From assembly GCF_900101745.1 (NCBI RefSeq), contig NZ_FNAD01000011.1, positions 62,001 to 126,000 on the forward strand: DNA of 64,000 bases. Reading direction: 5' to 3'. The stretch comes from Glycomyces harbinensis. Its GTDB lineage: Bacteria; Actinomycetota; Actinomycetes; Mycobacteriales; Micromonosporaceae. Of the stretch, positions 1-7,368 are shown piece by piece. The translations under genes were made by a program, and so were the position numbers. The notes below the pieces were generated by a model. That model ran no database searches. It was not told where the DNA came from and saw nothing but the letters and a program-made list of their open reading frames with translations. Each line of letters begins with the position of its first letter. The first letter of the stretch is position 1.

Positions 1-367
1 CGAGCAGCAGGTTCGCGCACCTGCCCAGGCTGATGCCGGTGACGGCGGCGCGGCGCAGCCCGAGTCCGCGCACCACCCGGGCGGCGAAGTCCGCTTGGGC
101 CTCGATCGAGGTGGGGAACGCCGTCGAGCAGAGGTAGAGGTCGTCGATGTCGTCGGGGTCGACGCCGGCGGCCGCGATGGTGGCGCGGCCGGAGGCGACC
201 GCCAGGTCGGCGGTGTCGCGTTCGGTGCGGCGGATCCGGCCCCACCCCCAGAGTTCGGCGACGGGCGCCATCTGGAGGGCTTCGGCCCGCTCGCGCCAGC
301 CTTTGACGGCGTCGTAGGGCTCGGTGATCTCCCCCAGGACGTACCGGGGCGCGCTGAGGTGTGCCAT
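1..367 (-). CDS. KAS III-like (FabH-type) condensing enzyme, 3' part cut by window edge
   Basis: Reading leftward from ATG 367, the first 122 residues match the N-terminal half of a thiolase-fold 3-oxoacyl-ACP synthase III. There is a helix ending in AAAGVDPDDIDDLYLCST (about 66-82), a strand with GLGLRRAAVTG, and a Cys in GRCANL (about residue 117) where KAS III enzymes carry the acyl-accepting Cys. By family it would condense an acyl-CoA starter with malonyl-ACP or transfer an acyl group; the substrate is unknown. The His and Asn of the triad lie outside the window. The gene follows the PEP-mutase-family gene by 5 bp, so both are probably co-transcribed. The N-terminal GWGRIRR region differs from housekeeping FabH, which suggests a secondary-metabolism or specialised-lipid paralogue. 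Confidence 0.65.
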   Translation of the reverse strand, partial: MAHLSAPRYVLGEITEPYDAVKGWRERAEALQMAPVAELWGWGRIRRTERDTADLAVASGRATIAAAGVDPDDIDDLYLCSTAFPTSIEAQADFAARVVRGLGLRRAAVTGISLGRCANLLL

Positions 368-372
368 CTCCC

Positions 373-1242
373 CTACTCGCCCATCAGCGCGCGCATGTCG
401 GCCATCGACAGCGCGTCGCGGTTGAACTCGCAGGTGCCCTTGGCGAGCAGTTCCTCGGCGGCGCGTTTGAACGCGCCCAGGGCGACGCGCGACAGCGAGG
501 AGCCGAGGGAGACGCGCCGGACGCCGAGGTCGAACAGCTCGGGGACGGTGAGCCGGTGGCCCGCGCCGAGGAGGACGTTCACGGGGCGGTCGACGGCCGC
601 GCAGACGCTGCGGATGGACGCCGCGTCGGGCAGCGCGGGGGCGTAGAGGACGTCGGCGCCGGCCTCCGCGAACGCCTCCAGTCGCGCGATCGTGTCGTCG
701 AGGTCGGGCCGTCCGTAAAGGAAATTCTCGGCCCTTGCGGTGAGGGTGAACGGGAAATCGAGTGCCCGTGCCGCTTCGACCGCCGCGGCAATGCGCTCGA
801 CGGATTCGCCGAATGGTCGAATGGGCTCGTCGTCACGCCCGGTGGCGTCCTCAATAGAGCCGCCTACCGCGCCGGTCGATGCGGCGAGCGCAATGGCATC
901 GGCGACCGATTCGGGCGACGGACCGAATCCGTCCTCGAGATCGACGGTGACCGGCAGCGGGGTCGCCGCGGCGATCAGTCGCGCATTCGCGAGGGTGTCC
1001 TCCAGGGTCACCTCGGCGCGGCGGTCGACCTGGCCGAGTGCGGAGGCCAGGCCGCCGCTGGTCGTCGCGAGGGCGCTGAAACCCATGGTATGCAGGATCT
1101 TCGCGGTTCCGGCGTCCCACGGGTTCGGGATGACGAAGGGGCCGTCGTCGGCGTGAAGGCGGGCGAAGGCCTCGCCTCGGCGGCGCTGCGCCGACCCGCT
1201 CCGCGCGTCGTTCTCGTTGCTGTCGAATCGATCCGCTACCAT
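373..1242 (-). CDS. isocitrate lyase/PEP mutase family protein
   Basis: The 289-residue product belongs to the phosphoenolpyruvate mutase/isocitrate lyase TIM-barrel superfamily. It shows the early FVIPNPWDAGTAKIL motif (about 36-50), the metal-binding VDLEDGFG (about 99-106), GGSIED (about 128-133) and TARAENFL (about 166-173). Members cleave or rearrange C-C or C-P bonds of 2-methylisocitrate- or carboxyphosphonoenolpyruvate-like substrates using Mg2+. The KKCGH loop of true isocitrate lyase is absent, so glyoxylate-shunt activity is unlikely. ATG 1242 is followed by a polar, poorly conserved leader of about 25 residues, so a later start is possible. It sits directly upstream of the KAS III-like gene with 5 bp between them. 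Confidence 0.75.
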   Translation of the reverse strand: MVADRFDSNENDARSGSAQRRRGEAFARLHADDGPFVIPNPWDAGTAKILHTMGFSALATTSGGLASALGQVDRRAEVTLEDTLANARLIAAATPLPVTVDLEDGFGPSPESVADAIALAASTGAVGGSIEDATGRDDEPIRPFGESVERIAAAVEAARALDFPFTLTARAENFLYGRPDLDDTIARLEAFAEAGADVLYAPALPDAASIRSVCAAVDRPVNVLLGAGHRLTVPELFDLGVRRVSLGSSLSRVALGAFKRAAEELLAKGTCEFNRDALSMADMRALMGE

Positions 1243-1812
1243 ACCTGCGTCTTCCCGGTGCTATCCAACATGAATGATCAGGGTTTGCATGGGCAGTCTT
1301 GTTCGGGGCTTTGTCGATCCCGGGGATTCTCGAGTCCGGCTCGATCGTCTGCGCTCGAGCCCGGATCAGATTAGCAAAGCATCGGCACTTTCGCGGGACT
1401 CGTCGTTCCGCGCGATTCCCTACCGATCAATATGCGATTCATCGAAAGTGTCCCATGGTCCGGCATTGCAGTAGGTGTCCCCGAAGAGAGCACTCGGTGA
1501 ACTGAGGCTGACCGAGCGTGGAGTCCGCTATTTCGAGTGGGCTTCAGCCACATGAACATCAGATCACTTATCCCGTTCCACGATCCGCGGCCGTGCGGCC
1601 CTGAATCAACAGTGATGACCGACACACCAAGTCCCCTGCCGGCCGGTCGCGCACCACCGGCTCGCCGCCGGCGGCCGGCCGACGAGCGGGCGCCCTGGGC
1701 GGAGCGACCGGAGCGTCATCGCTCCCATTTTCGGCCCGACGGGTATTTACATTGCGGGCAAATGCCGGTTATATTTACATTTGTCAATGTCGCCATATAT
1801 GGGAGCGATACC
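1243..1812. promoter_or_regulatory. 570-bp intergenic region with LPMO promoter area
   Basis: No convincing gene is seen here between two divergent genes. The part next to the LPMO gene is unusually AT-rich. It contains the 10-bp direct repeat TATTTACATT at 1744-1753 and again at 1772-1781 (28-bp period), and the inverted repeat CAAATG (1759-1764)/CATTTG (1778-1783). These are candidate operator or promoter elements for the secreted LPMO. The ribosome-binding site GGGAGCG lies just before ATG 1813. Confidence 0.4.
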
Positions 1813-2472
1813 ATGCACAGTTCGAGAACGAAACGCGCCAGAAGCCTCCTCCTGGCGTTCGCGGCGGTGGTCTTGGCCAGCGCGTCGGCGCTGTTCTTCA
1901 CCGCCCAGTCCGCTTCGGCACACGGCACGGCGACCTCGCCGGCCGCGCGGCAGTACAGCTGCTGGGAACGCTGGGGCGGCGACCACATGAATCCGGACAT
2001 GGCCACCGAAGACCCGATGTGCTACCAGGCCTTCCAGACCAACGCCAACACCATGTGGAGCTGGATGAGCCTGCTCCGCGAGGGCATGCAGGGGCAGCAC
2101 GAGCAACGCATTCCGGACAACCGGCTCTGCTCCGGCGGCAACGCCGAATACACCTCGCTCGACGAGCCGGGCGACTGGCACACCACCCCGCTCAGCAACA
2201 ATTTCACGCTGCACTACGAAGACCAGGCGAGGCACGGCGCCGACTACTACTGGGTGTACGTCACCCGGCAGGGATATGACGCCACCACCGACGCACTCGA
2301 CTGGGGCGACCTCGAACGGGTCGTCGAGACCGGCGTCTACCAGCCGGGCCAGGCGGTCGACATCCCGGTGAGCGCGCCAGGCCGGACCGGGCACCACGTG
2401 GTCTACGTCGTCTGGCAGGCCAGCCACTTCGACCAGACCTTCTACTCCTGCTCGGACGTGTCGTTCGGGTAG
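1813..2472 (+). CDS. secreted lytic polysaccharide monooxygenase (AA10)
   Basis: The product has 219 residues. A Sec signal peptide (1-36, with KRAR and a hydrophobic core) ends at SASA, so the mature protein begins with His37, as required for the copper-binding histidine brace. The second brace His is His141 in ARHGADYYWVYV. The C-terminal HFDQTFYSCSDVSF carries the aromatic residues usually near the copper. AA10 enzymes oxidatively cleave chitin or cellulose outside the cell with copper and a reductant; which substrate applies cannot be decided. There is no carbohydrate-binding module, so this is a single-domain form. The start at ATG 1813 is favoured by the GGGAGCG ribosome site and the signal peptide. 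A perfect terminator hairpin follows, so the gene is monocistronic. Confidence 0.9.
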   Translation: MHSSRTKRARSLLLAFAAVVLASASALFFTAQSASAHGTATSPAARQYSCWERWGGDHMNPDMATEDPMCYQAFQTNANTMWSWMSLLREGMQGQHEQRIPDNRLCSGGNAEYTSLDEPGDWHTTPLSNNFTLHYEDQARHGADYYWVYVTRQGYDATTDALDWGDLERVVETGVYQPGQAVDIPVSAPGRTGHHVVYVVWQASHFDQTFYSCSDVSFG

Positions 2473-2495
2473 CGCTCGACCGAAAGCGGGCACCA

Positions 2496-2534
2496 GGCGG
2501 TCCCGGCCCCATGGCCGGGACCGCCTTCTTCTTG
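2496..2534 (+). terminator. rho-independent terminator of the LPMO gene
   Basis: A 13-bp perfect stem (GGCGGTCCCGGCC at 2496-2508, GGCCGGGACCGCC at 2513-2525) with a CCAT loop is followed by TTCTTCTT, 24 bp after the LPMO stop codon. Confidence 0.9.
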
Positions 2535-2832
2535 CGCCGCAAGGGATGGCGTGCGAGCTTCAGGCCGTTCCCGATGCCGCGCCGTATCTGACTCCAAAGT
2601 GCCCTACGCACTTGAAAGTGCCTTTTGCACGCCTCATTTCACGCACCTACGATGGTGTTACGAACTGATAGTGAGGTGGAGAAATGGACGGGATTCAGGC
2701 CGAAGCATCGGCTCCCGTGGTCGTCGAATTCCGGCCGAAAGCCGAGTCGGTCGGACCGGTTCGTCGGACCCCGCCGCGAATGCCCGCACGGGAGCGCGTC
2801 GTCGGGCGGTCCTGCGGTGGTCGAGTCCGTCC
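2535..2832 (+). promoter_or_regulatory. orphan promoter with tandem inverted repeats and no intact gene
   Basis: A near-consensus promoter is visible: TTGCAC (2625-2630), a 17-bp spacer, then TACGAT (2648-2653). It is overlapped by AAGTGC-N5-GCACTT (2597-2613) and a degenerate second copy AAGTGC-N5-GCAC (2616-2630), 19 bp apart. Downstream a ribosome site GGTGGAG precedes ATG 2684, but the 82-codon frame it opens (to 2932) matches nothing recognisable and runs into the convergent HxlR gene. The GCACTT half-site also occurs at 3313-3318 beside the HxlR/azoreductase promoters. I infer a formerly HxlR-controlled gene that has been lost or truncated. Confidence 0.4.
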
Positions 2833-3264
2833 TCAGCGGACGGGGGAATCCTCGGAGGCGGCGGCACGCGCCTTCTCCCGGCCGACCCCGGTCTGCTCGT
2901 GGGCGCGGCGACTGGCGCCGACGTCCTCGTGATGGGCCACCGCCCACGACACGAGCGCCATCGCGGAGTCCAGCAGCGACCGCCCCAGAGCGGTGAGCTC
3001 GTACTCCACACGCGGAGGAATCTCGGGGTAGGCGGTGCGCAGGATCATGCCGTCGCGCTCGAGGGCCTTGAGGGTCACGGTGAGCATCCGCTGTGAAATG
3101 CCCGGAATGCTCGCCTGCAGGTCGGAGTAGCGCAGCGACGAACCGGAGAGCGTGCTGATGACCAGCACCGTCCACTTGTCGCCGATCCGGTCCAGGACCT
3201 CCCGGATGAACCCGCTCTCCTCCGGCCAGGCCTGACACGGCCCGCTGATCGCTCTCCCTGCCAT
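2833..3264 (-). CDS. HxlR-family transcriptional regulator
   Basis: The 143-residue protein is a winged-helix HxlR (DUF24) regulator. It has a single Cys (CQAW) before helix 1, the conserved IGDKWTVLVISTL (about 28-40), LRYSDLQASIPGISQRMLTVTLKALERDG (split here across the recognition helix and wing) and an acidic, Ala-rich tail. HxlR proteins with an N-terminal Cys commonly sense quinones, diamide or aldehydes and control a divergent reductase, and an azoreductase is indeed divergently transcribed here. ATG 3264 is preferred over upstream in-frame starts because AAAGG lies just upstream and the family is usually 110-150 residues. Confidence 0.85.
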   Translation of the reverse strand: MAGRAISGPCQAWPEESGFIREVLDRIGDKWTVLVISTLSGSSLRYSDLQASIPGISQRMLTVTLKALERDGMILRTAYPEIPPRVEYELTALGRSLLDSAMALVSWAVAHHEDVGASRRAHEQTGVGREKARAAASEDSPVR

Positions 3265-3280
3265 TGCCACACCTTTCCCC

Positions 3281-3318
3281 ACTTGAAGCGTACCGCACCA
3301 GCGGTATGTAACGCACTT
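3281..3318. promoter_or_regulatory. candidate HxlR operator between regulator and azoreductase
   Basis: A perfect inverted repeat TACCGC (3291-3296)-ACCA-GCGGTA (3301-3306) sits in the divergent promoter region. On the plus strand it lies between TTGAAG (3283-3288) and TATGTA (3305-3310), a plausible -35/-10 pair with 16-bp spacing. GCACTT (3313-3318) repeats the half-site found at the orphan promoter near 2600. The assignment to HxlR is inference from position. Confidence 0.5.
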
Positions 3319-3378
3319 TCGCGGACCGGCCCCGCCGCGCCGCGAAGGCACGACCACCACCTTTGAAAGGAAACAGTC

Positions 3379-4014
3379 ATGTCATATCTGCTGCACATCG
3401 ACTCCTCGTCGCTCGGCGAGGGCTCGGTCTCGCGCCAGGTCGCCCAGTCCTTCCGCCATGCGTGGTCGGGCGAAGTCGTCCACCGCGACCTCGCCGCGGC
3501 CCCCGTGCCCCACTTGAGCAGTGCGGGCATCGCCGCCCGGACCGTCGAACCGGCCCGCCGCACTCCCGATCAGGCCGAAGCGGCCAAGGTGCAGGACGAG
3601 CTCATCGAGGAGTTCCTCGGCGCCGGCGCCTACCTGTTCACGGTGCCTATGTACAACCTGACGATGCCGTCCGTGTTCAAGGCGTGGCTCGACCAGATCG
3701 TCGTCGACGGCCGCACGTTCAGCCACTCCGGGCCGTCCCGGGCCGCGGGGCGCCCGGCGGTGCTGATCTCGACCCGCGGGGGCGGGTACGGACCCGGTTC
3801 CCCCAGGGAGGGTTACGACTACGTCGTGCCCGCGCTGGAGGCGATCCTCGGCCATGAGGACCTGCTCGGCCTGGACGTGACCACCGTGGTGCCCGAACTG
3901 ACCATGGCCCCGCACGCCCCGGCACTCGCGTCGCTGCTGCCGAAGCACGAGGCGTCGATGACGCGGGCCCACGAGCGCGTGAGGGAGCTGGCCACGACCA
4001 TCGCCGCGGCGTGA
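3379..4014 (+). CDS. azoR: FMN-dependent NADH-azoreductase (AzoR family)
   Basis: The 211-residue flavodoxin-like protein has the N-terminal phosphate-binding HIDSSSLGEGSVSRQ (6-20), the FMN-contacting VPMYNLTMPSVFKAWLDQI stretch (about 88-106) and the STRGGGYGPG loop (about 131-140), as in AzoR/AcpD enzymes. These NADH:quinone/azo oxidoreductases perform two-electron reduction of quinones and azo compounds in the cytoplasm. The AAAGG ribosome site precedes ATG 3379. The gene is divergent from the HxlR regulator, which most likely senses the electrophiles that this enzyme detoxifies. Confidence 0.88.
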   Translation: MSYLLHIDSSSLGEGSVSRQVAQSFRHAWSGEVVHRDLAAAPVPHLSSAGIAARTVEPARRTPDQAEAAKVQDELIEEFLGAGAYLFTVPMYNLTMPSVFKAWLDQIVVDGRTFSHSGPSRAAGRPAVLISTRGGGYGPGSPREGYDYVVPALEAILGHEDLLGLDVTTVVPELTMAPHAPALASLLPKHEASMTRAHERVRELATTIAAA

Positions 4015-4027
4015 CCGACGCGGTGAA

Positions 4028-4055
4028 GGAGGGGTCATCCGAGGATGATCCCTCC
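4028..4055 (+). terminator. hairpin after azoreductase gene
   Basis: GGAGGGGTCATCC (4028-4040) pairs with GGATGATCCCTCC (4043-4055) with one G-U pair, 14 bp after the azoreductase stop. No U-run follows. Its right arm contains ATG 4045, which argues that this ATG is not the start of the next gene. Confidence 0.55.
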
Positions 4056-4098
4056 TCGGGCGAGTGAGGGAGTGGATCGAGTCGGGGATAGTTGCGGG

Positions 4099-4602
4099 GT
4101 GACCGGCGCTTTCATCCACCCCGACTTTCGATCCGCCGTCGAGCGCGTCCTCGTGGACGAGGTCGGCGGCCGACTGAGCGACCTCTACCTTCCCGACGAC
4201 CGAAACCTCACCGACCTGTGGGCCATCGGCCGCACGCCCGACGGCGGCAGCCGGCCCAACCCGTACCGCGACGTCGCACGCAACGTTCGCTTCGAAGGCA
4301 AGCGCACGGTCTACATCGCCGCGGACGGCACGCGCACGGCACTGACCGTGCCCCGAGGGAGCGTCACCCCGCACGGCGAACCGCTGGCATCGCGCTCGCT
4401 CGCAGCCGGGGTCTGGTCGCACTTCCCCGAGGCGGACGCCCGCATCTACGTCCCGGCCACGGGCGTGTTCGATCTCGGCGGGATGGCCGACATGACGGTG
4501 GTCGCGGGCGGCGTGGTCTACCGGGTGACGGTCGACGTCGGCCCTCGCAACCTCAAGCGGTTCATCCGCGACGTCTCCCACGGCTTCCGCGCAAGCCCGT
4601 AA
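4099..4602 (+). CDS. hypothetical protein, about 167 aa
   Basis: I do not recognise the family. The frame is open from ATG 4045, but that codon lies inside the hairpin ending the azoreductase transcript, so GTG 4099 is chosen; neither has a strong ribosome site. The product is soluble, with alternating strands rich in Val/Gly/Thr and charged helices (HPDFRSAVERVLVDEVGGRL near the start, and a C-terminal DVGPRNLKRFIRDVSHG). There is no signal peptide, membrane segment or Cys cluster. It runs convergently towards the MocA-type dehydrogenase gene. Confidence 0.55.
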   Translation: MTGAFIHPDFRSAVERVLVDEVGGRLSDLYLPDDRNLTDLWAIGRTPDGGSRPNPYRDVARNVRFEGKRTVYIAADGTRTALTVPRGSVTPHGEPLASRSLAAGVWSHFPEADARIYVPATGVFDLGGMADMTVVAGGVVYRVTVDVGPRNLKRFIRDVSHGFRASP

Positions 4603-4648
4603 CAGTGCAACCGGCCATGTGCGCGACGCGTCGTTCCCCGGGCTCACG

Positions 4649-5755
4649 TCATAGCGTTGCCGCGGTCGGGTCCCAATCGGACGGCAGGAGCGCGGGGCGC
4701 GGCGCGGTCGACTCCACCGCGACCGGCTGCCGGGATTGAGCGGACTCGCTGATCGCGACCATCGCGTCGAGGACGTGGAAGGCCAGAGCGCCGGAGGCCC
4801 GCTCCGCAACGCCCGCCCGGATCGCCCGTGCCAGTTCGAGCACCCCGGTGCCGCGGGTGGCCTTCGGATCGGGCGCGGCGAGCTCCCGCGGCCGCTCGGA
4901 CCCGTCCGTCCACAGTAGCGAGGGGCCGCCGAACGTGTTCGGGTCGGGCAGTTCCAGCGTGCCCGACGTCCCGTTGAACTCGACGGTCGGCGGGTGCGCG
5001 CGCACCGACTCGAAACTGAAGATCGCCTGCGCCGAAGCGCCGCTTTCGAACTCGATGAGCGCCGCGTGGTGGGTCGGCACCCGGACCTCGAAGACCGTCC
5101 CGGCCTTGGGCCCCGAACCGATGACCCGGGTCGCGCGGGCGGTCGAGGGCGCGGCGACGACGCGGCCGATCGGCCCGAGCTGCTGCACCAGCGCGGTCAG
5201 ATAGTAAGGGCCGATGTCGAACAGGGGCCCCGCGCCGTGGTCGAAGAGGAACTCCGGGTTCGGGTGCCACGACTCCGGGCCCGGGCTGCGGAACAGCGCC
5301 GCGGCCGTGACCGGCGTGCCGATGCCGCCGTCGGCGATGACCCGCTGCGCGTTCTGGAGGCCGGGGCCGAGGAAGGTGTCCGGTGCGCTCGCGACCCTCA
5401 GGCCCAGCGCCTCGGCACGGTCGAGCAGGACCCGTCCCGCCTCGCGGTCGAGCGCGAGGGGCTTCTCGGCCCACACGTGCTTGCCCGCGTCGAGGATCCG
5501 CAGCCCGACCTCGGCGTGCGCGGCCGGGATGGTCAGGTTGACCACGATCTCGATCGTCTCGTCCGCAAGCAGGCCTTCGACATCGCCGCTGGCGGGCACG
5601 TCGAATTCGGCGGCCCGGGCGGCGGCCCGGGCCAGATCGAGGTCGGCGACGTACCGGACGTCGACGTCGGGGAACCGGGTCAGGTTCCGCAGATACTCCG
5701 CACTGATGACACCGGCGCCGATCACGCCCACGCCAACGGGTCCCGTCGGGTTCAT
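4649..5755 (-). CDS. Gfo/Idh/MocA family NAD(P)-dependent sugar/polyol dehydrogenase
   Basis: The 368-residue protein opens with the Rossmann motif VGVIGAGVISAEYLRN (7-22). It continues with the diagnostic HVWAEKPLALD (about 98-108, the EKP lysine region) and a C-terminal beta-sheet domain with GAGPLFDIGPYYLTAL (about 173-188), where the family's catalytic Asp/Tyr or His lies. Such enzymes oxidise myo-inositol-like polyols, sugars or sugar acids with NAD(P). ATG 5755 overlaps the stop of the upstream isomerase gene by 4 bp (ATGA), so the two are translationally coupled and probably act in one carbohydrate pathway. The substrate is not predictable. Confidence 0.85.
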   Translation of the reverse strand: MNPTGPVGVGVIGAGVISAEYLRNLTRFPDVDVRYVADLDLARAAARAAEFDVPASGDVEGLLADETIEIVVNLTIPAAHAEVGLRILDAGKHVWAEKPLALDREAGRVLLDRAEALGLRVASAPDTFLGPGLQNAQRVIADGGIGTPVTAAALFRSPGPESWHPNPEFLFDHGAGPLFDIGPYYLTALVQQLGPIGRVVAAPSTARATRVIGSGPKAGTVFEVRVPTHHAALIEFESGASAQAIFSFESVRAHPPTVEFNGTSGTLELPDPNTFGGPSLLWTDGSERPRELAAPDPKATRGTGVLELARAIRAGVAERASGALAFHVLDAMVAISESAQSRQPVAVESTAPRPALLPSDWDPTAATL

Positions 5756-6486
5756 GCCGTCTCCTCCGTCGCGTTCAGGTAGGCGATGCTCGCGCCGATG
5801 CCTTCGAAGACGTCGCCCGCGTAGTGGTCGAACTCGATGACGCGGAGCGTGTGCGGCGAGGCGGCGAGGACCGCCGGGATGTCGACCGCGCCCTCGCCCG
5901 CGGGCAGCTGCACGTCCCCGTCGCGGGGCAGCGGGCCGTCCTTGACGTGGAGGAAGCGGACGCGCTCGCCCAGGCGGTCGAGCAGGGCGGGGGCGGCGAC
6001 GCCGGCGACCTCGGCCCAGTAGACGTCGAGTTCGAGGACGACCGCCGGGTCGAGCAGATCGGCGAAGACTTCGAATGCGGTGCGGCCGTTGAGGTCGGCG
6101 AACTCCCACCAGTGGTTGTGGTAGCCCACGCGCAGTCCGTGGTCGGCCGCTCTCCGGCCCAGGTCGTTGAGCCGGTGCGCCATCGCGGCCACGCCCTCGC
6201 GGCTCTCCCATCCTTCGCGGACGGCCGGTTCGATGACCGTCTCGACGCCGAGCCGGACGGCGGCGCTGAACACGGCCTCCGGGTCGGCGTCTTCGAGCAG
6301 GTGCTCGTGCGCCGAGGGCGCTCGCATGCCGGTCGCCTCGAGCGCGACCTGGTACCGGTCCTGGAGTTCGAGGAGCCCGAACAGCTCGACCGTGTCCAGG
6401 CCGAGGGTGCGCAGGCGGCCGAGGGCGTCGGTCGCGTCGGCGTCGATCGCCTCGCGTACCGAGTAGAGCTGGACTGACAGCGGCAT
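5752..6486 (-). CDS. sugar phosphate isomerase/epimerase (AP endonuclease 2-like TIM barrel)
   Basis: The 244-residue protein shows the family start MPLSVQLYSVREAI, metal-ligand regions VIEPAVREGW, GYHNHWWEF (about 121-129), LELDVYWAEVAG (about 152-163) and the late VIEFDHYAGD (about 220-229). These are typical of xylose-isomerase-like barrels such as IolE/IolI or hydroxypyruvate isomerase relatives. The start ATG 6486 is preceded by AAAGGA; an upstream in-frame ATG adds only five residues and lacks a ribosome site. It is coupled to the following MocA-type dehydrogenase by a 4-bp overlap. Confidence 0.82.
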   Translation of the reverse strand: MPLSVQLYSVREAIDADATDALGRLRTLGLDTVELFGLLELQDRYQVALEATGMRAPSAHEHLLEDADPEAVFSAAVRLGVETVIEPAVREGWESREGVAAMAHRLNDLGRRAADHGLRVGYHNHWWEFADLNGRTAFEVFADLLDPAVVLELDVYWAEVAGVAAPALLDRLGERVRFLHVKDGPLPRDGDVQLPAGEGAVDIPAVLAASPHTLRVIEFDHYAGDVFEGIGASIAYLNATEETA

Positions 6487-6633
6487 TGCTGGTCCTTTCA
6501 CTGCGAGTGGTGCTCGGATGGCACCGAACCGGTGCCAAACCTACGCCTCACCGGCCCCAGGAGGTAGTCCCCGGCGGCAGCGTTCTCGGCCGCGGCCGTG
6601 TCGGGGCAGGTTGCGGGCCATCGGTTGTCGGGA

Positions 6634-7353
6634 TCAGCGGAGTTTCGAGGGGCTGTTCCCCGCCATCGACAGGTCCACGGCCAGGGGGATGAGCGGTGCG
6701 AGCTGGAGGTGGTCGGGCCGCCGGAAGAACTGGATCACGAACCGGTTGAGCATGGCGGCCGTCGCCGGCGGCAGGCCCGCCGCCATGCCGGCGTGGTAGT
6801 GCCGGGCGAGGTACTGCGGCGAGCCGACCTTGGTCATGCGGCCGTACACCGCGCCGGAGGCGTCGGCGATGTCCAGGCCCAGCGCCCGCGAACCGTCCGC
6901 CCGGACACGGCCGTAGGAGCGGTCGCCGACGGACAGCTCCCACGAGGGTTTGAACGTGACGCTCTTCTGTCGGATCGTCCCGACCTCGCGGCCGTGCGCG
7001 TCGGTCACGGTGACCCGGCTCTTCCAGTGCTTGAGGTGCTTCGCCTCGAGCAGCGTCGCCCCGTCCCGGTCGGTCACCGCGGCCACGTCGGTCTTCTGGT
7101 GGTCGACCAGCTCGCGCAGCGAGGCGTCGTCGACGCCGGGCCCGGGGCCGAGCCGCTTCTCGTTCGCCCACGCCACGATCCGGCCGTCCGGCCTGGCCCA
7201 GGCGTGCCGGAACCCCTCGTTCTCGGCGGTCTGCAACTGCGCGAAGGCGAGGACCGGTTCGCCGAACAGGGTGCCGTCGCCGACACCGACCGCCTGCACC
7301 TTCGCCTCGGCCAGCATTGCCTGGACCTGCTCCAGCCCGAACTCCTCCGCCAT
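6634..7353 (-). CDS. LURP-one/scramblase-like domain protein
   Basis: The 239-residue soluble protein resembles the LURP-one-related/phospholipid-scramblase-like fold. It has repeated beta-strand pairs of the type RVTVTDAHGREVGTIRQK and GLDIADASGAVYGRMTK and a C-terminal amphipathic helix LNRFVIQFFRRPDHLQLAPLIPLAVDL (shown here only in part as a hydrophobic end). The function of bacterial members is unknown. ATG 7353 gives MAEEFGLEQV. It lies just downstream of the LysR gene on the same strand (15 bp), so the two may be one transcript. Confidence 0.55.
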   Translation of the reverse strand: MAEEFGLEQVQAMLAEAKVQAVGVGDGTLFGEPVLAFAQLQTAENEGFRHAWARPDGRIVAWANEKRLGPGPGVDDASLRELVDHQKTDVAAVTDRDGATLLEAKHLKHWKSRVTVTDAHGREVGTIRQKSVTFKPSWELSVGDRSYGRVRADGSRALGLDIADASGAVYGRMTKVGSPQYLARHYHAGMAAGLPPATAAMLNRFVIQFFRRPDHLQLAPLIPLAVDLSMAGNSPSKLR

Positions 7354-7368
7354 GGACCGCACGCTACA

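Noticed and set aside
3382-4809. A long open frame on the minus strand opposite the azoreductase and the hypothetical gene
   Set aside because: It is antisense to recognisable coding sequence, has low-complexity Arg/Ala/Pro composition and no family match; long antisense frames are common in high-GC DNA.
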